Positions 47,339 to 59,616 are shown, counted from the stretch's first letter. The stretch: 64,000 nt of DNA from Ophthalmolycus amberensis (GCA_024529925.1 JAFEUB010000297.1:280001-344000); one strand, 5' to 3'. Numbers and translations are program-made. Notes: generated by a model from the sequence alone, not told the origin.

Positions 47339-48743
47339 AAATCATGCTAACGCTTGACAATTTCCAGGTGAGCTCGCAACTTAAGATTGATAGTGTCGAC
47401 AGAGCAGCATATGTTTTGTCATCTCTCTCTCTCCGTACTCTACTTCACTCTCTCATTGTCACTGTTTTACTGCGGCCTATCTGAATCAATCTATCTGCTC
47501 CTCTTCACTTCTTCTCCCCCTCCCCTTCGCTCGTCCTACCTTCCCTTGAGCATCCCACTCTCCTTCGATATATTACAGCCACTCTTTATTCCACGTGAAT
47601 CCACTTAGCACAATGGAGACCAAACAAATGTGTGTGTCGAACCCAGATGGCGTGATCCCAGCGCTGTAGAGGGACAAAGAGAGGGATGAAAGGGTTGAAG
47701 ACAGAAAAAGACTGTGAAAAAGGGGAATACCTTTCATGCTGTGCTCAATAAAAACAGAAGGACTAGCTGTAGTGATTTCAAAGTCAGCATAATGTTTGGC
47801 AGCAGGGAGACATAATTGATACAGTACACAGCTGATTGCATTTATACATTATTCATTCATGGCATGAAAATGTTCTAGCTGAGCACAAGAGGAAAAGAAA
47901 ACCTGCAGGGAGTGAAGTGGCTTACAGTCGGCTTTGACCAACAAATGATTTAATGCTATGACAGATCAGATTATTCCATAATGCTGCCGGATTATTGTTT
48001 ACATCGGTCAATATTGCATCCATTCTTACTATCGATCATGTCAACTTTGCACTCCGGCTCCATTGTGGAGATTCAGGAAATGCTGCCTCTGACATGGATG
48101 GATATCTAGAAAACACACACAAGCCTGATATGAGCCTCCTTGGTTCGCTGTTGTTAACTGTACAGGAATTAACTTCCAGAGCCAGCCTACCAGTAACTCA
48201 ACTAGCTGTCTGCACTGCTTTGTTCTGCTGTGTGGGGCTGTGGCCCCCTGACTATTACTACAGGTAGTAGCAGGTTGGTTAGCTGGCAAGTTGCCCCAGA
48301 AGTAGTTCCATGTGCAGTTATTTACAAAAGGTAATCCAGGGGACTAACTCCTGTGTATGCTTTCATTCCAACGCAGAGACTAACATCTGACATGTTTTAT
48401 TTGCCCAGATTTGTTTTCCAGTATCTAGACAACAGAGTCTCCGTTTCCAAATTAAGCATCAGCCATTATTCAGAATGGCCAACACAATAAGAATCAGATG
48501 CAGCTTCGCTCTGGGGTCTGTGAGTCTAACATAAGGTTGGAAAACAACCAACAACCACTGAGCGCCCATGGGTCCAAGCCCCGCCCCCACCCTGGAGAGC
48601 CTGAGTCAGCATTTCAGCCACATGCGGGCATAAACCTGCAGGCTATGACTTGTGTATTATCCTGACTCACTGATCGTGTGTTGTTTGCATTAGTTGACAG
48701 GCATCTCATGGATATGATTCGTTAACATTAATGCTCTTTTATA

Positions 48744-49262
48744 GTGATGGCCATCACATCCACGAGGCTCACCCTGAGAGCTGCGGTCGAAGGCGCGTCT
48801 TTATTCATTCAATCCATGGAGAAAAGCAGACCACCTGTCTTCACAGCTTTAGGGTTACAGTATGTAACCATGCAGTCATATTGGCATCTTGTATGGCAGA
48901 AAGAACAGGTGCGAGGGGCAACCAAGTGCTTAGGGCACACACCACATGGGTGCATACGCCTTAAGCAGCGAGTCCCCGACCTACGCTGTTACCCAAACTC
49001 CCTGTCTCTCTCTCTGCTGCTGACAAATGAAGGCACACAATGCCCAAGAAGACAACCGAACACAATAACAGGTGCAGCTCCTCTAACTAGGCTGGTATTA
49101 TCTTCAAACGGGCCAGCTGGCACAACACGCTGCACCCCTGTCACCACTTGTTTTTTGTTTTCTTGCTTAGCCTTGCTTTTACCAGCTAAGCGAAGGCTTT
49201 CTGCTTTCATTCCTTCGTTCTTTACAGTCTTTGTGATAATCTATCCCAGGTGGCTGGACTGA
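48744..49262 (+). CDS. Doubtful hypothetical ORF (172 aa)
   Basis: This is the longest open frame in the window not caused by a tandem repeat or by the retroelement. It starts at ATG 48744 and ends with a stop at 49260-49262. Composition is mixed, with a Ser/Leu-rich middle (SLSLSLLL) and a hydrophobic, Phe-rich C-terminal part (CFLFSCLALLLPA near 49155-49195) that could be one membrane segment. I recognise no family, no conserved motif and no upstream promoter, and a run of this length is not very surprising by chance in 64 kb of six-frame sequence. I lean towards non-coding and list it only so that it can be tested. Confidence 0.12.
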   Translation: MMAITSTRLTLRAAVEGASLFIQSMEKSRPPVFTALGLQYVTMQSYWHLVWQKEQVRGATKCLGHTPHGCIRLKQRVPDLRCYPNSLSLSLLLTNEGTQCPRRQPNTITGAAPLTRLVLSSNGPAGTTRCTPVTTCFLFSCLALLLPAKRRLSAFIPSFFTVFVIIYPRWLD

Positions 49263-50417
49263 GCGATGAGTCTATCGTAGAGGAGGAAGAGAACAACGAA
49301 GGAGGAGAGGTGAAGTAGATGGGTAGCTCTGAGCTGGTCTCTGTCTTCCAGTGAAATCTTGAGTTTTTCCAGCGAGAGCGCGTTCTCGATTGACCTCTGC
49401 CCTTTATCGATCCAGCCGCTCGTGAGTGTGTTTTACGCAGCGGAGAAACGGAAAGTAGCAGGTGTTTGGTGTGTAAGTGCAAATGTGTGTGTCGGCGTCT
49501 GATAATCTCCACTAAGTGCCTTCATAACCATAACAACAGTGGGGAATATTCTTTTTTAGCAGGAGCAACTTGCTAAAGAAAGAATAGCTGCCTTCAGGAC
49601 GTACTTCACAACGTAATGTCTGCATGGAGGTGGGGTTGAAAAGAAGAAGACTGCAGCAGGGTGTAAGGATACACGCAACGTGTTGAAGGGAAGGAGGAAA
49701 ATACCAAGAGGACACGAAAAGAGGAGACAAGTAGGGAGATCATTTAAAGAGGGAAATGGCTCATGGGATCACCGAGCATTCATCACTCTCACTCTTTACT
49801 CGCTTCCCTTCTTTCTTCATAAACACTTAACAAATTCACACACGTACACACATGAACATCCATACACACCATCCCGCCCTTCATCCGCACAGCTGCATTT
49901 TCTTCTTCTTTATCTCTGGCCTTATTCCACAGCTTATGAATTTTAATAGGCCTCAATCAGAACACCTCAGCAGTGTTTTTCTATCTCCCAAAGTAATGGA
50001 CTTGAACCACCTGAGAGTTCTAAGACAGCTCTGTGTTCGTAAAGCTGAGGAAGTCGGAATGAAATGGGGAGGAGAGGAGGGATGAACGATAAGGACGGAC
50101 GGGATGTGGATGAATAAGAAAGCGAAGGAGGGCTGGTGGGAAAAGAGCGTGCCGGCGGAGTGATCGCTGATGGCGGGTACGGTGTCACAGGGAGACAAAT
50201 TGAGGGAGGAGAGAGTGGCCTTGGCTTCAAACTGGATTCTTATTGGATGAATACATGTTCGCATGCATGCAATCTCCCACACAAACATGCAGAAACACAC
50301 ACTCACACTCCCTAAATGAGAGTCTGATGGTTTCTTGGTTGCCTTGCTCCTAAGCCCCCACCCCCTTTAATTACAATCTGCACTGACAAATGGGCCTGCT
50401 TGGTCATGCAACGCCAG

Positions 50418-50418
<1 letters not shown>

Positions 50419-50451
<33 letters not shown>

Positions 50452-50456
50452 AGAGA
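50419..50456 (+). repeat. (CA)n-(GA)n microsatellite
   Basis: About 15 CA units followed by a few GA units. Confidence 0.93.
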
Positions 50457-51299
50457 TGCCCTGTCTTTGCTGATTCGGTGTGTCACTGTTCTTCTCTGGT
50501 CTCAGACCTTGCATTTAGACACACAGCAGCATACACCTACACGTTATTTCCCCAGCAGATCTTCACATAACTGCTCTGCATTTATACTGTTGGAAATTGT
50601 CCCTATTGTACCATCTTAACCGTGATGTGGAGCCATTTGTCGAAATCAATGGAGCCCAGAAATTGGTATTATTCTTTCAATGGTTCATTCTCTCTCTGGC
50701 CCGCACTTTCCGTCTCTTTCTTTCTCATGCTTGAATGAGAAAGTGATTACCTGAGAAAGAAAGGGGTTAGAACCTCGGTGAGAGATGGCAGTTGTGTGTC
50801 TGCTGTCTCTGTGTATAGCTGGTGCACCTCTGCACATCTCCTAACTGCCTTATCTCGCCCCCCTTTTGTTTCGACGCGCACATAACAACACACGCATGCA
50901 CATCACAGCACAATGAGCCATCGACACAATGAGCGACACTGCAAGTGCTCAGAGGAAAGACAATCCGCACATTACATGTGCCAAAGTTGATAGCCAGAGA
51001 ACAATGCTTCATCAGCTCTCGCCATAATCACAGCACTTTTAAAGATGTCGGGCTAAAAGACAGGAGAGCAGCACAAATCATAAGCACAGTCATAAGCCAG
51101 CTCTATTCACAGGCCACAGTTCTAAACTGTTAAAGCATTCCCATGTCGACAGAGCAACAATAGAGCGCAACAGAGAGAGACTCGGGGACTGTGTTGATAT
51201 CGAGCGCTGCTGAATGGTCGGCTGACGAGCGTTCACTGTCACAGCGGATAGATGGTTTAATTGTGGATTGGTGTGAGAAAAAGGGAGAGTGTGTATTTT

Positions 51300-51322
51300 T
51301 GTGTGTTTGTTTCTGTGTGTGT

Positions 51323-51380
<58 letters not shown>
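51300..51380 (+). repeat. (GT)n microsatellite, interrupted on the left
   Basis: GT array with TTT and CT interruptions at its left edge and about 25 perfect units from 51329. Confidence 0.93.
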
Positions 51381-51383
<3 letters not shown>

Positions 51384-51510
51384 AAAGAGGACCCGGGGAG
51401 GTGACAGCCGTTATCTCAGGCCTACAGACAGACACTTAGCCCTCCTCCAACCCTCAACCACTCGTCCCTATGGCATGCTCAGAAATGTCAGGAGCTGGCA
51501 CTGTCAGTAC

Positions 51511-51513
<3 letters not shown>

Positions 51514-51592
<79 letters not shown>
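51514..51592 (+). repeat. (TG)n microsatellite
   Basis: About 39 uninterrupted TG units. Confidence 0.97.
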
Positions 51593-53122
51593 GCAGGGGG
51601 AGACTGCTTGTACTGTGTTCATGCAATTTGAGCGAGAGCCGATGTGTCCATGAAAATGATGTCTGATATACGTCTATAAGGTATTCCTTGGTCCAACACA
51701 GAGTTTGACTTGTATGTACAGGTGCTGATCCACTTCACTGTGCTGACAGACATAAAGGAGCACAGACATAGAAAGACTGCGATGAGTAAAAAAGATGACA
51801 AATAGCCTGAGGGCCTGGTCAAAGACACATTTATGTATTTATTTTTACACAAAAATCTATTCTTTTTCATGGAATCACCACAATTTGATCATATAAAGTA
51901 ATTCTGTACGTGGCTTTCATGTGAAGTTCAACTTTGCTGAACTTTGGCAAACATTTGCACCAAACTGCAAACCATCTGAAGCTGAGCTTGAATGGAATGG
52001 AGAGCAAAGTGGATCACATTAGCTGTGTGGCGCCGTCCAATTCTATTAAACAGCCTGCATCAGCATAAACCTGAGACACTCAATGATACAAATACGTCTT
52101 TTGTATCAACGTTTAACTTCTCGTTCCTTTAGCTTGGTTGGTTGTGTGGCTTAATAGCATGTTCCCGGCTAGTGCTAGCACGCCATCAGATAGCGAACTA
52201 ATTGAAGGCTTTCCGCCATGATGCTGGTTTACGCAGCGGCACCATGAGCTCTCGTTGCGTTCCTCGCCTGCTGGCCGTGCGTGACTCCCGACCATGGTGG
52301 CCTCGTCCTCCTCCTGTATCCTGGCCCAGCTGGTCCCCATGTAGCTCCACATAGTGCCGTGGAAAAGTGATGTATAAAACAATGTAAATAATTTATATAT
52401 GCTCACTACAAGACATTTTTTACATTTGATTAAATATATAATATTCTCAAATGATTGCGGGTGGCTCACTCAATGGGGACAGGAGATGGTAGAGCTGTCA
52501 CTCTGCAGCATGTCCAGACCACCACACACATCTGGTTGAGATGTTTGTCATGTGGCCATCTGTTTTGCAATACAACCATGCAGAACCACACGAAGCAGCT
52601 TCAGGAACTTCCCCCAAAATGTTCTTCATTATTATTCATTAATATATATAAATAAATATATATGTATATAATTACCATTACCGGCATGAAAATTGCATGT
52701 TGGATTTATGCAAAGCAACGCTGCCTACTCAGACAGCAGTTTTAAGCAGATTACCATTTCCTATGCCCACACAATGTATTGTTTGGATAAAATATTAACA
52801 ACAGCATTTTTCCATACAAACCCAAATGTTGTGTTATGAGAAATGCAGCAAAAACAAAAGTCTTAAGTTTGTAACTGCAGCAGTGTCTGTGCTCTGCTAT
52901 TAGAACCAACTTCTATCAAAGCATGTGAGCAGTGCTGACGCTGTCTGTGAGGACTGAGGTCGTGGACGCTCTTCATACTCTTTGGAGTTTCTCCCTGAAG
53001 TGAGTCACAAAGAGTCCTCTTCAGGAGAAAGACTCCATGCAGCTAAAATCACAACACGCGTTGTTGATGCTGCTGAACGAGGTTAAGCAGCCAAAGAGCA
53101 AGAATGTCAACAGCAGAAAGGA

Positions 53123-53689
53123 GGGTCTCGAGGGTCTCGTGGGTCTCGTGGGTCTCGTGGGTCTCGTGGGTCTCGAGGGTCTCGTGGGTCTCGTGGGTCT
53201 CGAGGGTCTCGAGGGTCTCGTGGGTCTCGTGGGTCTCGTGGGTCTCGTGGGTCTCGAGGGTCTCGAGGGTCTCGTGGGTCTCGTGGGTCTCGTGGGTCTC
53301 GTGGGTCTCGAGGGTCTCGTGGGTCTCGAGGGTCTCGTGGGTCTCGTGGGTCTCGTGGGTCTCGAGGGTCTCGTGGGTCTCGTGGTTCTCGTGGGTGTCG
53401 TGGGTCTCGTGGTTCTCGAGGGTCTCGTGGGTCTCGTGGGTCTCGTGGTTCTCGAGGGTCTCGTGGGTCTCGTGGTTCTCGAGGGTCTCGTGGGTCTCGT
53501 GGTTCTCGTGGGTCTCGTGGGTCTCGTGGTTCTCGAGGGTCTCGTGGGTCTCGTGGTTCTCGAGGGTCTCGTGGGTCTCGTGGTTCTCGAGGGTCTCGTG
53601 GGTCTCGTGGTTCTCGAGGGTCTCGTGGGTCTCGTGGGTCTCGAGGGTCTCGTGGGCCTCCTGGGTGTCGTGGGTCTCGTGGGTCTCGG
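53123..53689 (+). repeat. 9-bp minisatellite, exactly 63 units
   Basis: The unit is gggtctcgt, with variants ending cga and, toward the right, ggttctcgt/ggttctcga. 567 bp is exactly 63 x 9, with no net indel. Variant order is patchy: a left block of only ggg units, then a right block where ggg and ggt units alternate. Frames of 212-237 codons are open on both strands (Val-Ser-Trp, Arg-Asp-Pro, Glu-Thr-His repeats) purely because the unit is a multiple of three without stops. Repeated GGG with 6-base spacing is compatible with G-quadruplex. Confidence 0.98.
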
Positions 53690-54687
53690 TTGCAGAGAAC
53701 AGCTTTAATGGCAGGCAGTGGACTAAAGCAGCTCCCATGATTCACAGTGGTCAGAGTTTTCAGTGGTCAGATATTCAAACAATATTTGTAATGTGTGCAA
53801 AGCTGTTGACTCGTTGAGTAATTTGGGATTTAAATGTACATTTGAGCGTCTTTAGCTTCTGAACTGAAAGGATTTAAATGACATCCTTCACATGTGATCG
53901 GACAGGTGGGCTTAGAATGAGCGGGGCTGTGATCTACAAGGGTTAGGCAGGCATTTATCATTTCATCTCCACTTTGAAATACAATATAAATTTGATCTGT
54001 GCCAAATTTCATGCTAGATACTACTTGTATACAACATGTACCATTGTACTAATTGTCACAGTAAACAGTTTTTGAAGTTCTTACACAAAGACATTTAGAT
54101 ACTCGACTGTTTAGTACTCACAGGAAATGAAATCAACAAAACCGTTACCGAGTCATTTTGACATGTACAGTAAGAAACGCTCAGGTGAAAATGATTAAAT
54201 CCAGAATGGCTGAATTCCATCCAGCATGCTGGCTTTCTGTCACACTGTCCAGACACTCAAGAGGACAAAGCCATAGTGTTGTGTGTATGAACAGCTTTGC
54301 TCTTCCTACTTTGACTTCACAAAGAAAAAGAGGAATGTTCTTTCTAATTTATTAATTTATATATAGTTTCCCTACTATGGTGTACATGAACACTACACAA
54401 AAGTGACTTGATTGGATCTAATTAATATTCGGCATTTCCAGTGTGAATACACTACATCCTCAAAACCTGCTTGGAATTACTGTGTATTATGGGATTAGAA
54501 TACATATTAACTTGGCTGTAACACGGCCGTGTGTTGCACCACAGTGTGAGCGGAGCAGATGGTAAACAAGGACACGAGATGGCACCAGACACTCCCATGC
54601 ACTTATACTGCTACCTTGGACATGTGTATTTGTACACAGTGAACATCACATACTACACATCATTCTTCTTAATGTTACACACAAATA

Positions 54688-54709
54688 ACACACACACACA
54701 CACACACAG
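54688..54709 (+). repeat. (CA)n microsatellite
   Basis: About 11 CA units. Confidence 0.9.
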
Positions 54710-54985
54710 TCTCTAAAGAAAATCTCTACCCAGGTACCTATTTAAGTAGTGCGGTCATGTTGTGTATTTGTTGTCTTCAACAGTTCTAACTGGTAAGTCT
54801 GCTGAAACATTTACTCGTTCAAACATTCTATGCAGGCTCAGCTCCCACTTACACACAGATATCAACGCTCCCCTTGGCTTGCATCGCTCACCACTTCATG
54901 CCAAAGGCCCCAAACAAGCCATCTGCAGTATGTCTGCCTCTGCCAGCCTGGCCCCGAGAGATGGACTTTGTGTCTGTTTCTATGA

Positions 54986-55018
54986 GTGTGTGTGTGTGTG
55001 TGTGTGGGGGGGGGGGGG
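54986..55018 (+). repeat. (TG)n joined to G13
   Basis: About 10 TG units followed by 13 G, the same arrangement as at 46541. Confidence 0.92.
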
Positions 55019-55358
55019 TAGACAACAAAATGCATACATTCAACCCTGCTGCGGTACCTTCTATAAGCACAACAGTGTGTGCCCCAGCGGCTAGTTATTG
55101 CCGTCGCTCTGCACCGTGCTCATACGTTGCTCATACGGCAGTTCCTGCTGTTTCTGACCCAAGCTGACGTAGCTGAAGCTACGTGACCCCAACCCTCCAG
55201 CTCCACTCAGCACTGTCAGCCCCGTCAGTGCTGTTGCAGTTGTAAGCACTGTTTGCCATGTGTGAGACTTCACCAAGACGCCTGCCATGACATGCAGTAG
55301 TGACATCACAGACCCAAGTTGTGGCTACTCATGGTCCAAAACACCAGTGAAATACACT

Positions 55359-55432
55359 CGAGGGACAGAACACCGGAATAGATTTATTACGATGTTTAGT
55401 TATGAAAAATGTTGAATTATGTTACTAATCTA
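55359..55432 (+). repeat. 74-bp direct repeat, copy 1
   Basis: It starts cgagggacagaacaccggaa and ends gttactaatcta. It is identical to 56485-56558 except for one base (tatg here, taag there). The two copies are 1,126 bp apart in the same orientation; the flanking bases differ. Confidence 0.95.
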
Positions 55433-56484
55433 AGTCATTGTGCAATAAATTAACATACAAAAGGCCCCCAAGCAGAACATGAAACTGGCCTGTATACTTA
55501 CTGTGTACTTCAGAGGAAAACATTGCCGTACTTCATTTACCTGACAGATAAAGTAAAGTAAAATATCATAATTACTATATGATGCATTATTATTCATCAA
55601 ACTATCCAGCATTATAAAATGAAAGCTCCATTTCGAACAAATGTTACGTACATTTAAGTATTTTGTTGTGATGTTTCTCTTTGACTTCACTTATATAATT
55701 TAAATGCAGGACTTTTACGGTGTTGTATTAATACTTTTACTAATAGTTAATAGTTTTACATATGTATATAATAGAGTACTGGTAATATAATTGGTTAATA
55801 TATGTCACTTTATTAAGATATAAAGTGACTGTTAAACTCCCTATATGTGGTAAGTTCATCCACAGAAGGCAGGTTTGTAGATTGTGTAGTTGCTGCACGG
55901 TGTGCCATGAAACCGGCCTGTCTGCCGCTCTGCATGCTGTACTTCAGTGAACCCATGCTGTGAACAGCCTGCTGGTAAAATCACACTTGATATTTCATGA
56001 TACAGCAGAGGGACTCACGGGCAGCCGGGCCTGGATTTGACAACTTTATCAGCATTATAAATTGGTTTGCCAAAAACTTACACATTTTGATTTGCAATGG
56101 CAGAGCGGTGGTGTTGCTGTATCCACTCGTGCGTTCTGCCTCCATGGCAGAGAAGAGAAGTTCGGTTGTAACGTTTTCCAGCATTCATGTGGCTCCAAAT
56201 TGAAGTGCAGACAATGAGCAAAATGTTTGTACTGATCATGTGATATAATAGTAATAATAATAGTAATAATAATGTACACATAACATCTAATCAGACCACC
56301 TCTACAAAGTCTGATGGTTCAGTCACGGAACACTTTACTCGTCCGTAATTATGTATTCTGAAGAAGCGCTGGCAAAACATTTTCCTCCCACACACAACTC
56401 TCCTTATGAGACTATTTCCATCTGGTCAAATGTCTGCGCGACCTATGAAGTGGCTGTTGGTTGCATGTTGTGAGTAAAAATAAA

Positions 56485-56558
56485 CGAGGGACAGAACACC
56501 GGAATAGATTTATTACGATGTTTAGTTAAGAAAAATGTTGAATTATGTTACTAATCTA
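56485..56558 (+). repeat. 74-bp direct repeat, copy 2
   Basis: Second copy of the 55359 repeat, 73 of 74 bases identical. It may be a recent duplication or the ends of a small inserted segment; the intervening 1,052 bp has no recognised coding or transposon signature. Confidence 0.95.
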
Positions 56559-56752
56559 CAGTTACAGTTACTTGAAACGACAGTTAATGCTTCTCCAGTG
56601 CTGTCGGCCAATTAACGAACCCAACATCCCCTCACTCAACAGCAGTCATCATCTCAAAGATAATCAGTGGCTTTTTATGTGTCAATCAAAGAAAGAACTC
56701 CACATACAAACACACATCAACGTCTAGAGGCACTCAAACATGCGTGGACACT

Positions 56753-56787
56753 CCCCCCCCCCCACACACACACACACACACACACAC
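56753..56787 (+). repeat. C11 run joined to (CA)n
   Basis: Eleven C followed by about 12 CA units. A second C-run lies at about 56907-56918. Confidence 0.93.
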
Positions 56788-57770
56788 CTCGTGACTGAAC
56801 CTTCCTCCCAGCATGTGTCCTGGTATCTGATATGCAAATAGCGCCATCCAGCTACATCACAACATGTCATTTGGAGCAAAACAGAAACAGATCTTGATTA
56901 GCATCCCCCCCCCCCCCCTTTTTTCCCAAATACTCACACCTGCTTTTCTTAGCACAAACATCCCTTACCCATCATGTTATCTTAGACGGTACAGCTCCAT
57001 ACAGAAAGCTTAATTGCATGTTCTCCAGCAGCTAAATTGTATGTAATTACAATCCCATCATTGCAACTTCTAATCTGGTACAAGAAGGAACAGGTGCTGC
57101 TGCAAACAGCGGCATTACGTCATGTGTGTCAAAGGCTTCCTGAATCTACAGGAAGCAAATAGAGTTGTTCATGCATCCATATACATAATAACACTGACTT
57201 ACAGGAGATCTGCTGATTTGCTTTCTTTCCGAGAGTATACGAGAAGATTGATACCACGTCGTATCTGTGGCTGAAGAACGGATACAGAGTCAGGACATGG
57301 CTAGCCTAGCTTAGCATTAATACTGAAAGCAGGGGGAAACAACTGTTGTCGAAGGATCATAGAGGTTGTTTTCTGAGTTGGAGGGGATGATCCTTAGTCG
57401 TGCTGCATGAAGTCACTGATCTGCTCTTTAAATATCCCCAAAACCATCGGCTGCTGCTCATTAAACACAACGTTTCTTTTCTATTCCTACAGAAGATTAG
57501 ATGTGTGAGTCTGGAGCTTTCTGGCACCTAATAGCTGGGTGGAGTAGCAAGTAATTTACTGATAACTTTTGCTGTTAATAATGATTCAAATAATATAGTT
57601 CTTCAGTAAGTAATATGTGGTGAGTAATTGATCATGTTTTTAAACACTGGTGCCTGAACAATAGGGGTGTAACGGTAAGCGTATTCGTATTGAACCGTTC
57701 GGTACGAGGCTCACGGTTCGGTACGCATGACGAACCGAATACGTTTACATTTTTTTATTTTTTATTTTTT

Positions 57771-57806
57771 AAACCTTTATTTAACCAGGGTAGTCCCATT
57801 GAGAAT
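57771..57806 (+). repeat. 'tttatttaaccaggg' motif inside the hAT element
   Basis: aaacctttatttaaccaggg followed by tagtcccattgagaat is a sequence I remember as widespread in teleost repeats. It is preceded by T-rich text (tttttattttttattttt). It may be a nested insertion or part of the hAT interior. Confidence 0.5.
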
Positions 57807-57821
57807 AAAAATCACTTTTGC

Positions 57822-57859
57822 AAGATGTAAGTAACAATACAAGATGTAAGTAACAATAC
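57822..57859 (+). repeat. 19-bp tandem duplication
   Basis: aagatgtaagtaacaatac occurs twice in direct succession inside the hAT element. Confidence 0.95.
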
Positions 57860-59333
57860 TACATAACATTAAGGAGCAGTTTTTGTTTTTTATGCTTATG
57901 TGTTGCTAAGAAGACACCCCAGAAGATGGGTCACTCAGGTATAGTTCCATCATTGTTCAAAGTCAAAGAATAACTTTATGATGTTAGTTGTAATGAATAA
58001 ATATATTTTAAAATCAAGTACATTTCTCTGGCATTTATAGTTTTCTGCTGTACCGAAACATACCGAACCGTGGCTCCACTGTATCGTAACCCAACCGTAC
58101 CGTGAGTTTTGTGAACCGTTACACCCCTACTGAACAAAGATCTAAACTAACTTAGCAGACAGTCCATTCAAAGGCTTGTTTTGGTGTTTGGATCTATTTG
58201 CAGGGCAGCATATGATAGGCAGGCATCTCTCTATCTATCTACCATCTGCCTTTGGATTTTGTATTTGGATTGTCAGCACATTGCTAATGCTTGTCACGTG
58301 TGCTTTCTGACCGCTCTTACTGCCTTTCATCACATTTTGCTTTTTTCACACATCTGTTCTGGATTCATCAACAACTGTCCTGTTTTGCCTCCAGTCTTTA
58401 TGCTGATGTAGGTTTAACACGTCTGACTCCAGCTCTGTACTTCATCCTGGACAAGAAGCTGATATCAATCTTCTGAGTTCACTCGGGGGGGAAAGCTAAT
58501 CTTCCACAAAATGTAAAACCGATTTTCCTTAAAAGCGGAAAACGATGTTGTTCACGTACAAAGTGTTATAAATAATATATATAATATAAAATGGTTTCTT
58601 TTGTCTGATTGGCGCTTAATAAATAAATAGTATAGTTGTATCTAATGTAGTAATACGTAATAATAATAATTTCAATAATGGTAACTAGATATAGCTTGTA
58701 AATATGTTCTCATGTTTTTTTAGTCCACTTGTGTGGAAGTGAGTGCATGGGCATGTGCTTGTGCATATCCCAGGCTTATGCTTGCATGAGAACATGTGCT
58801 TGTGAAGCCCAAGTGGCAGAGCTAAAGAGTGCATCCTGAAGCACAAAGAGAGAGAGAGGGAGGAAAGAAGGAGAGAGAGAGTTTCTGTGTGTGAAAGAAC
58901 TCTTTCATCTTCACCCCAGAATCCCTGGCGAGGCCTTCCATGCCAATCCATTTCCTGGAGTTGGCTTCAGTCTCACCCAATGGGACGACACACACATATA
59001 TTCACACCAACTTGGCTGGCTTCTCCCCACTGTGAAAGCTCTGCAATCTTGCCTCTACCCACAGACAGACGCACACGCTCGGCCCGTTGGGATGGCAGCG
59101 AGGAAATGGCAAGCAGCAGCTGGGGGGTCCCTTCGCTCCTCTTCAGAAGCTGTAGCACCCCAGAGGCATCCCTTCGCCCTATCGCAACACTCTGACTGCC
59201 CGTGCACTTGTGTGGTGTGTGTTGAGCTGCGTGTTTGTAAATTTGTGTGTGAATGGGAATGTGTGAAGTTGTCCTCCCTGATCACCACCACAGTACCTGC
59301 CGCGCTTGCCTCCTGCTCCTAGCATCTCTGTGT

Positions 59334-59336
<3 letters not shown>

Positions 59337-59369
<33 letters not shown>
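59337..59369 (+). repeat. (TG)n microsatellite
   Basis: About 16 TG units. Confidence 0.93.
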
Positions 59370-59371
<2 letters not shown>

Positions 59372-59498
59372 TGACTCCTTTTAAGTTTCCAGAAAGAAAA
59401 AGGAAAGAGAGCTAAACAGACCTAGAGTGCTGAAACAAACCTAAAGGCTGCCCCGCACGCTGGAACTGCTTTAGCCGCATGTTAAGGGGTTGCATTTA

Positions 59499-59502
<4 letters not shown>

Positions 59503-59565
<63 letters not shown>
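59503..59565 (+). repeat. (GT)n microsatellite
   Basis: About 31 uninterrupted GT units. Confidence 0.96.
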
Positions 59566-59566
<1 letters not shown>

Positions 59567-59612
59567 ATAACCAAATCCACAGGCATTTTTGAAACCTTCC
59601 TTTGTGCATTAA

Positions 59613-59616
<4 letters not shown>

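Larger units (their letters stand above)
45413..53122. other. Mostly non-coding stretch with microsatellites
   Basis: Microsatellites and one uncertain open frame (48744-49262) are listed separately. Text near 46.2-46.45 kb and 52.6-52.8 kb is AT-rich and repeat-free. No splice-flanked exon or family domain was recognised. Confidence 0.45.
53690..57653. other. Non-coding stretch with a paired direct repeat
   Basis: It contains CA/GT and G/C runs, a small palindrome acgtagct-ga-agctacgt (55167-55184) and the 74-bp direct repeats listed separately. No gene was recognised. Confidence 0.5.
57654..58137. mobile_element. Non-autonomous hAT-type element with 8-bp TSD
   Basis: The element proper is 57662-58129 (468 bp). 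Its termini TAGGGGTGTAACGGT and ACCGTTACACCCCTA are exact 15-bp inverted repeats. The 8 bp outside each end are identical (ctgaacaa, 57654-57661 and 58130-58137), the duplication length produced by hAT transposases. Subterminal regions carry several 'accgttcggtacg'/'gtaccgaaccg' motifs in both orientations, typical of transposase-binding arrays. There is no transposase frame, so it is a MITE-like passenger. The perfect TSD indicates that the insertion is not very old. Confidence 0.9.

Noticed and set aside
53037..53817. Open frames of 212-237 codons as proteins (Val-Ser-Trp, Arg-Asp-Pro, Glu-Thr-His repeats)
   Set aside because: Artefact of a 9-bp stop-free unit; several phases on both strands are open over the same interval.
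58887..59322. Overlapping 102- and 143-codon frames as a small gene
   Set aside because: The two frames overlap in different phases, neither shows a domain, and lengths are within chance expectation.
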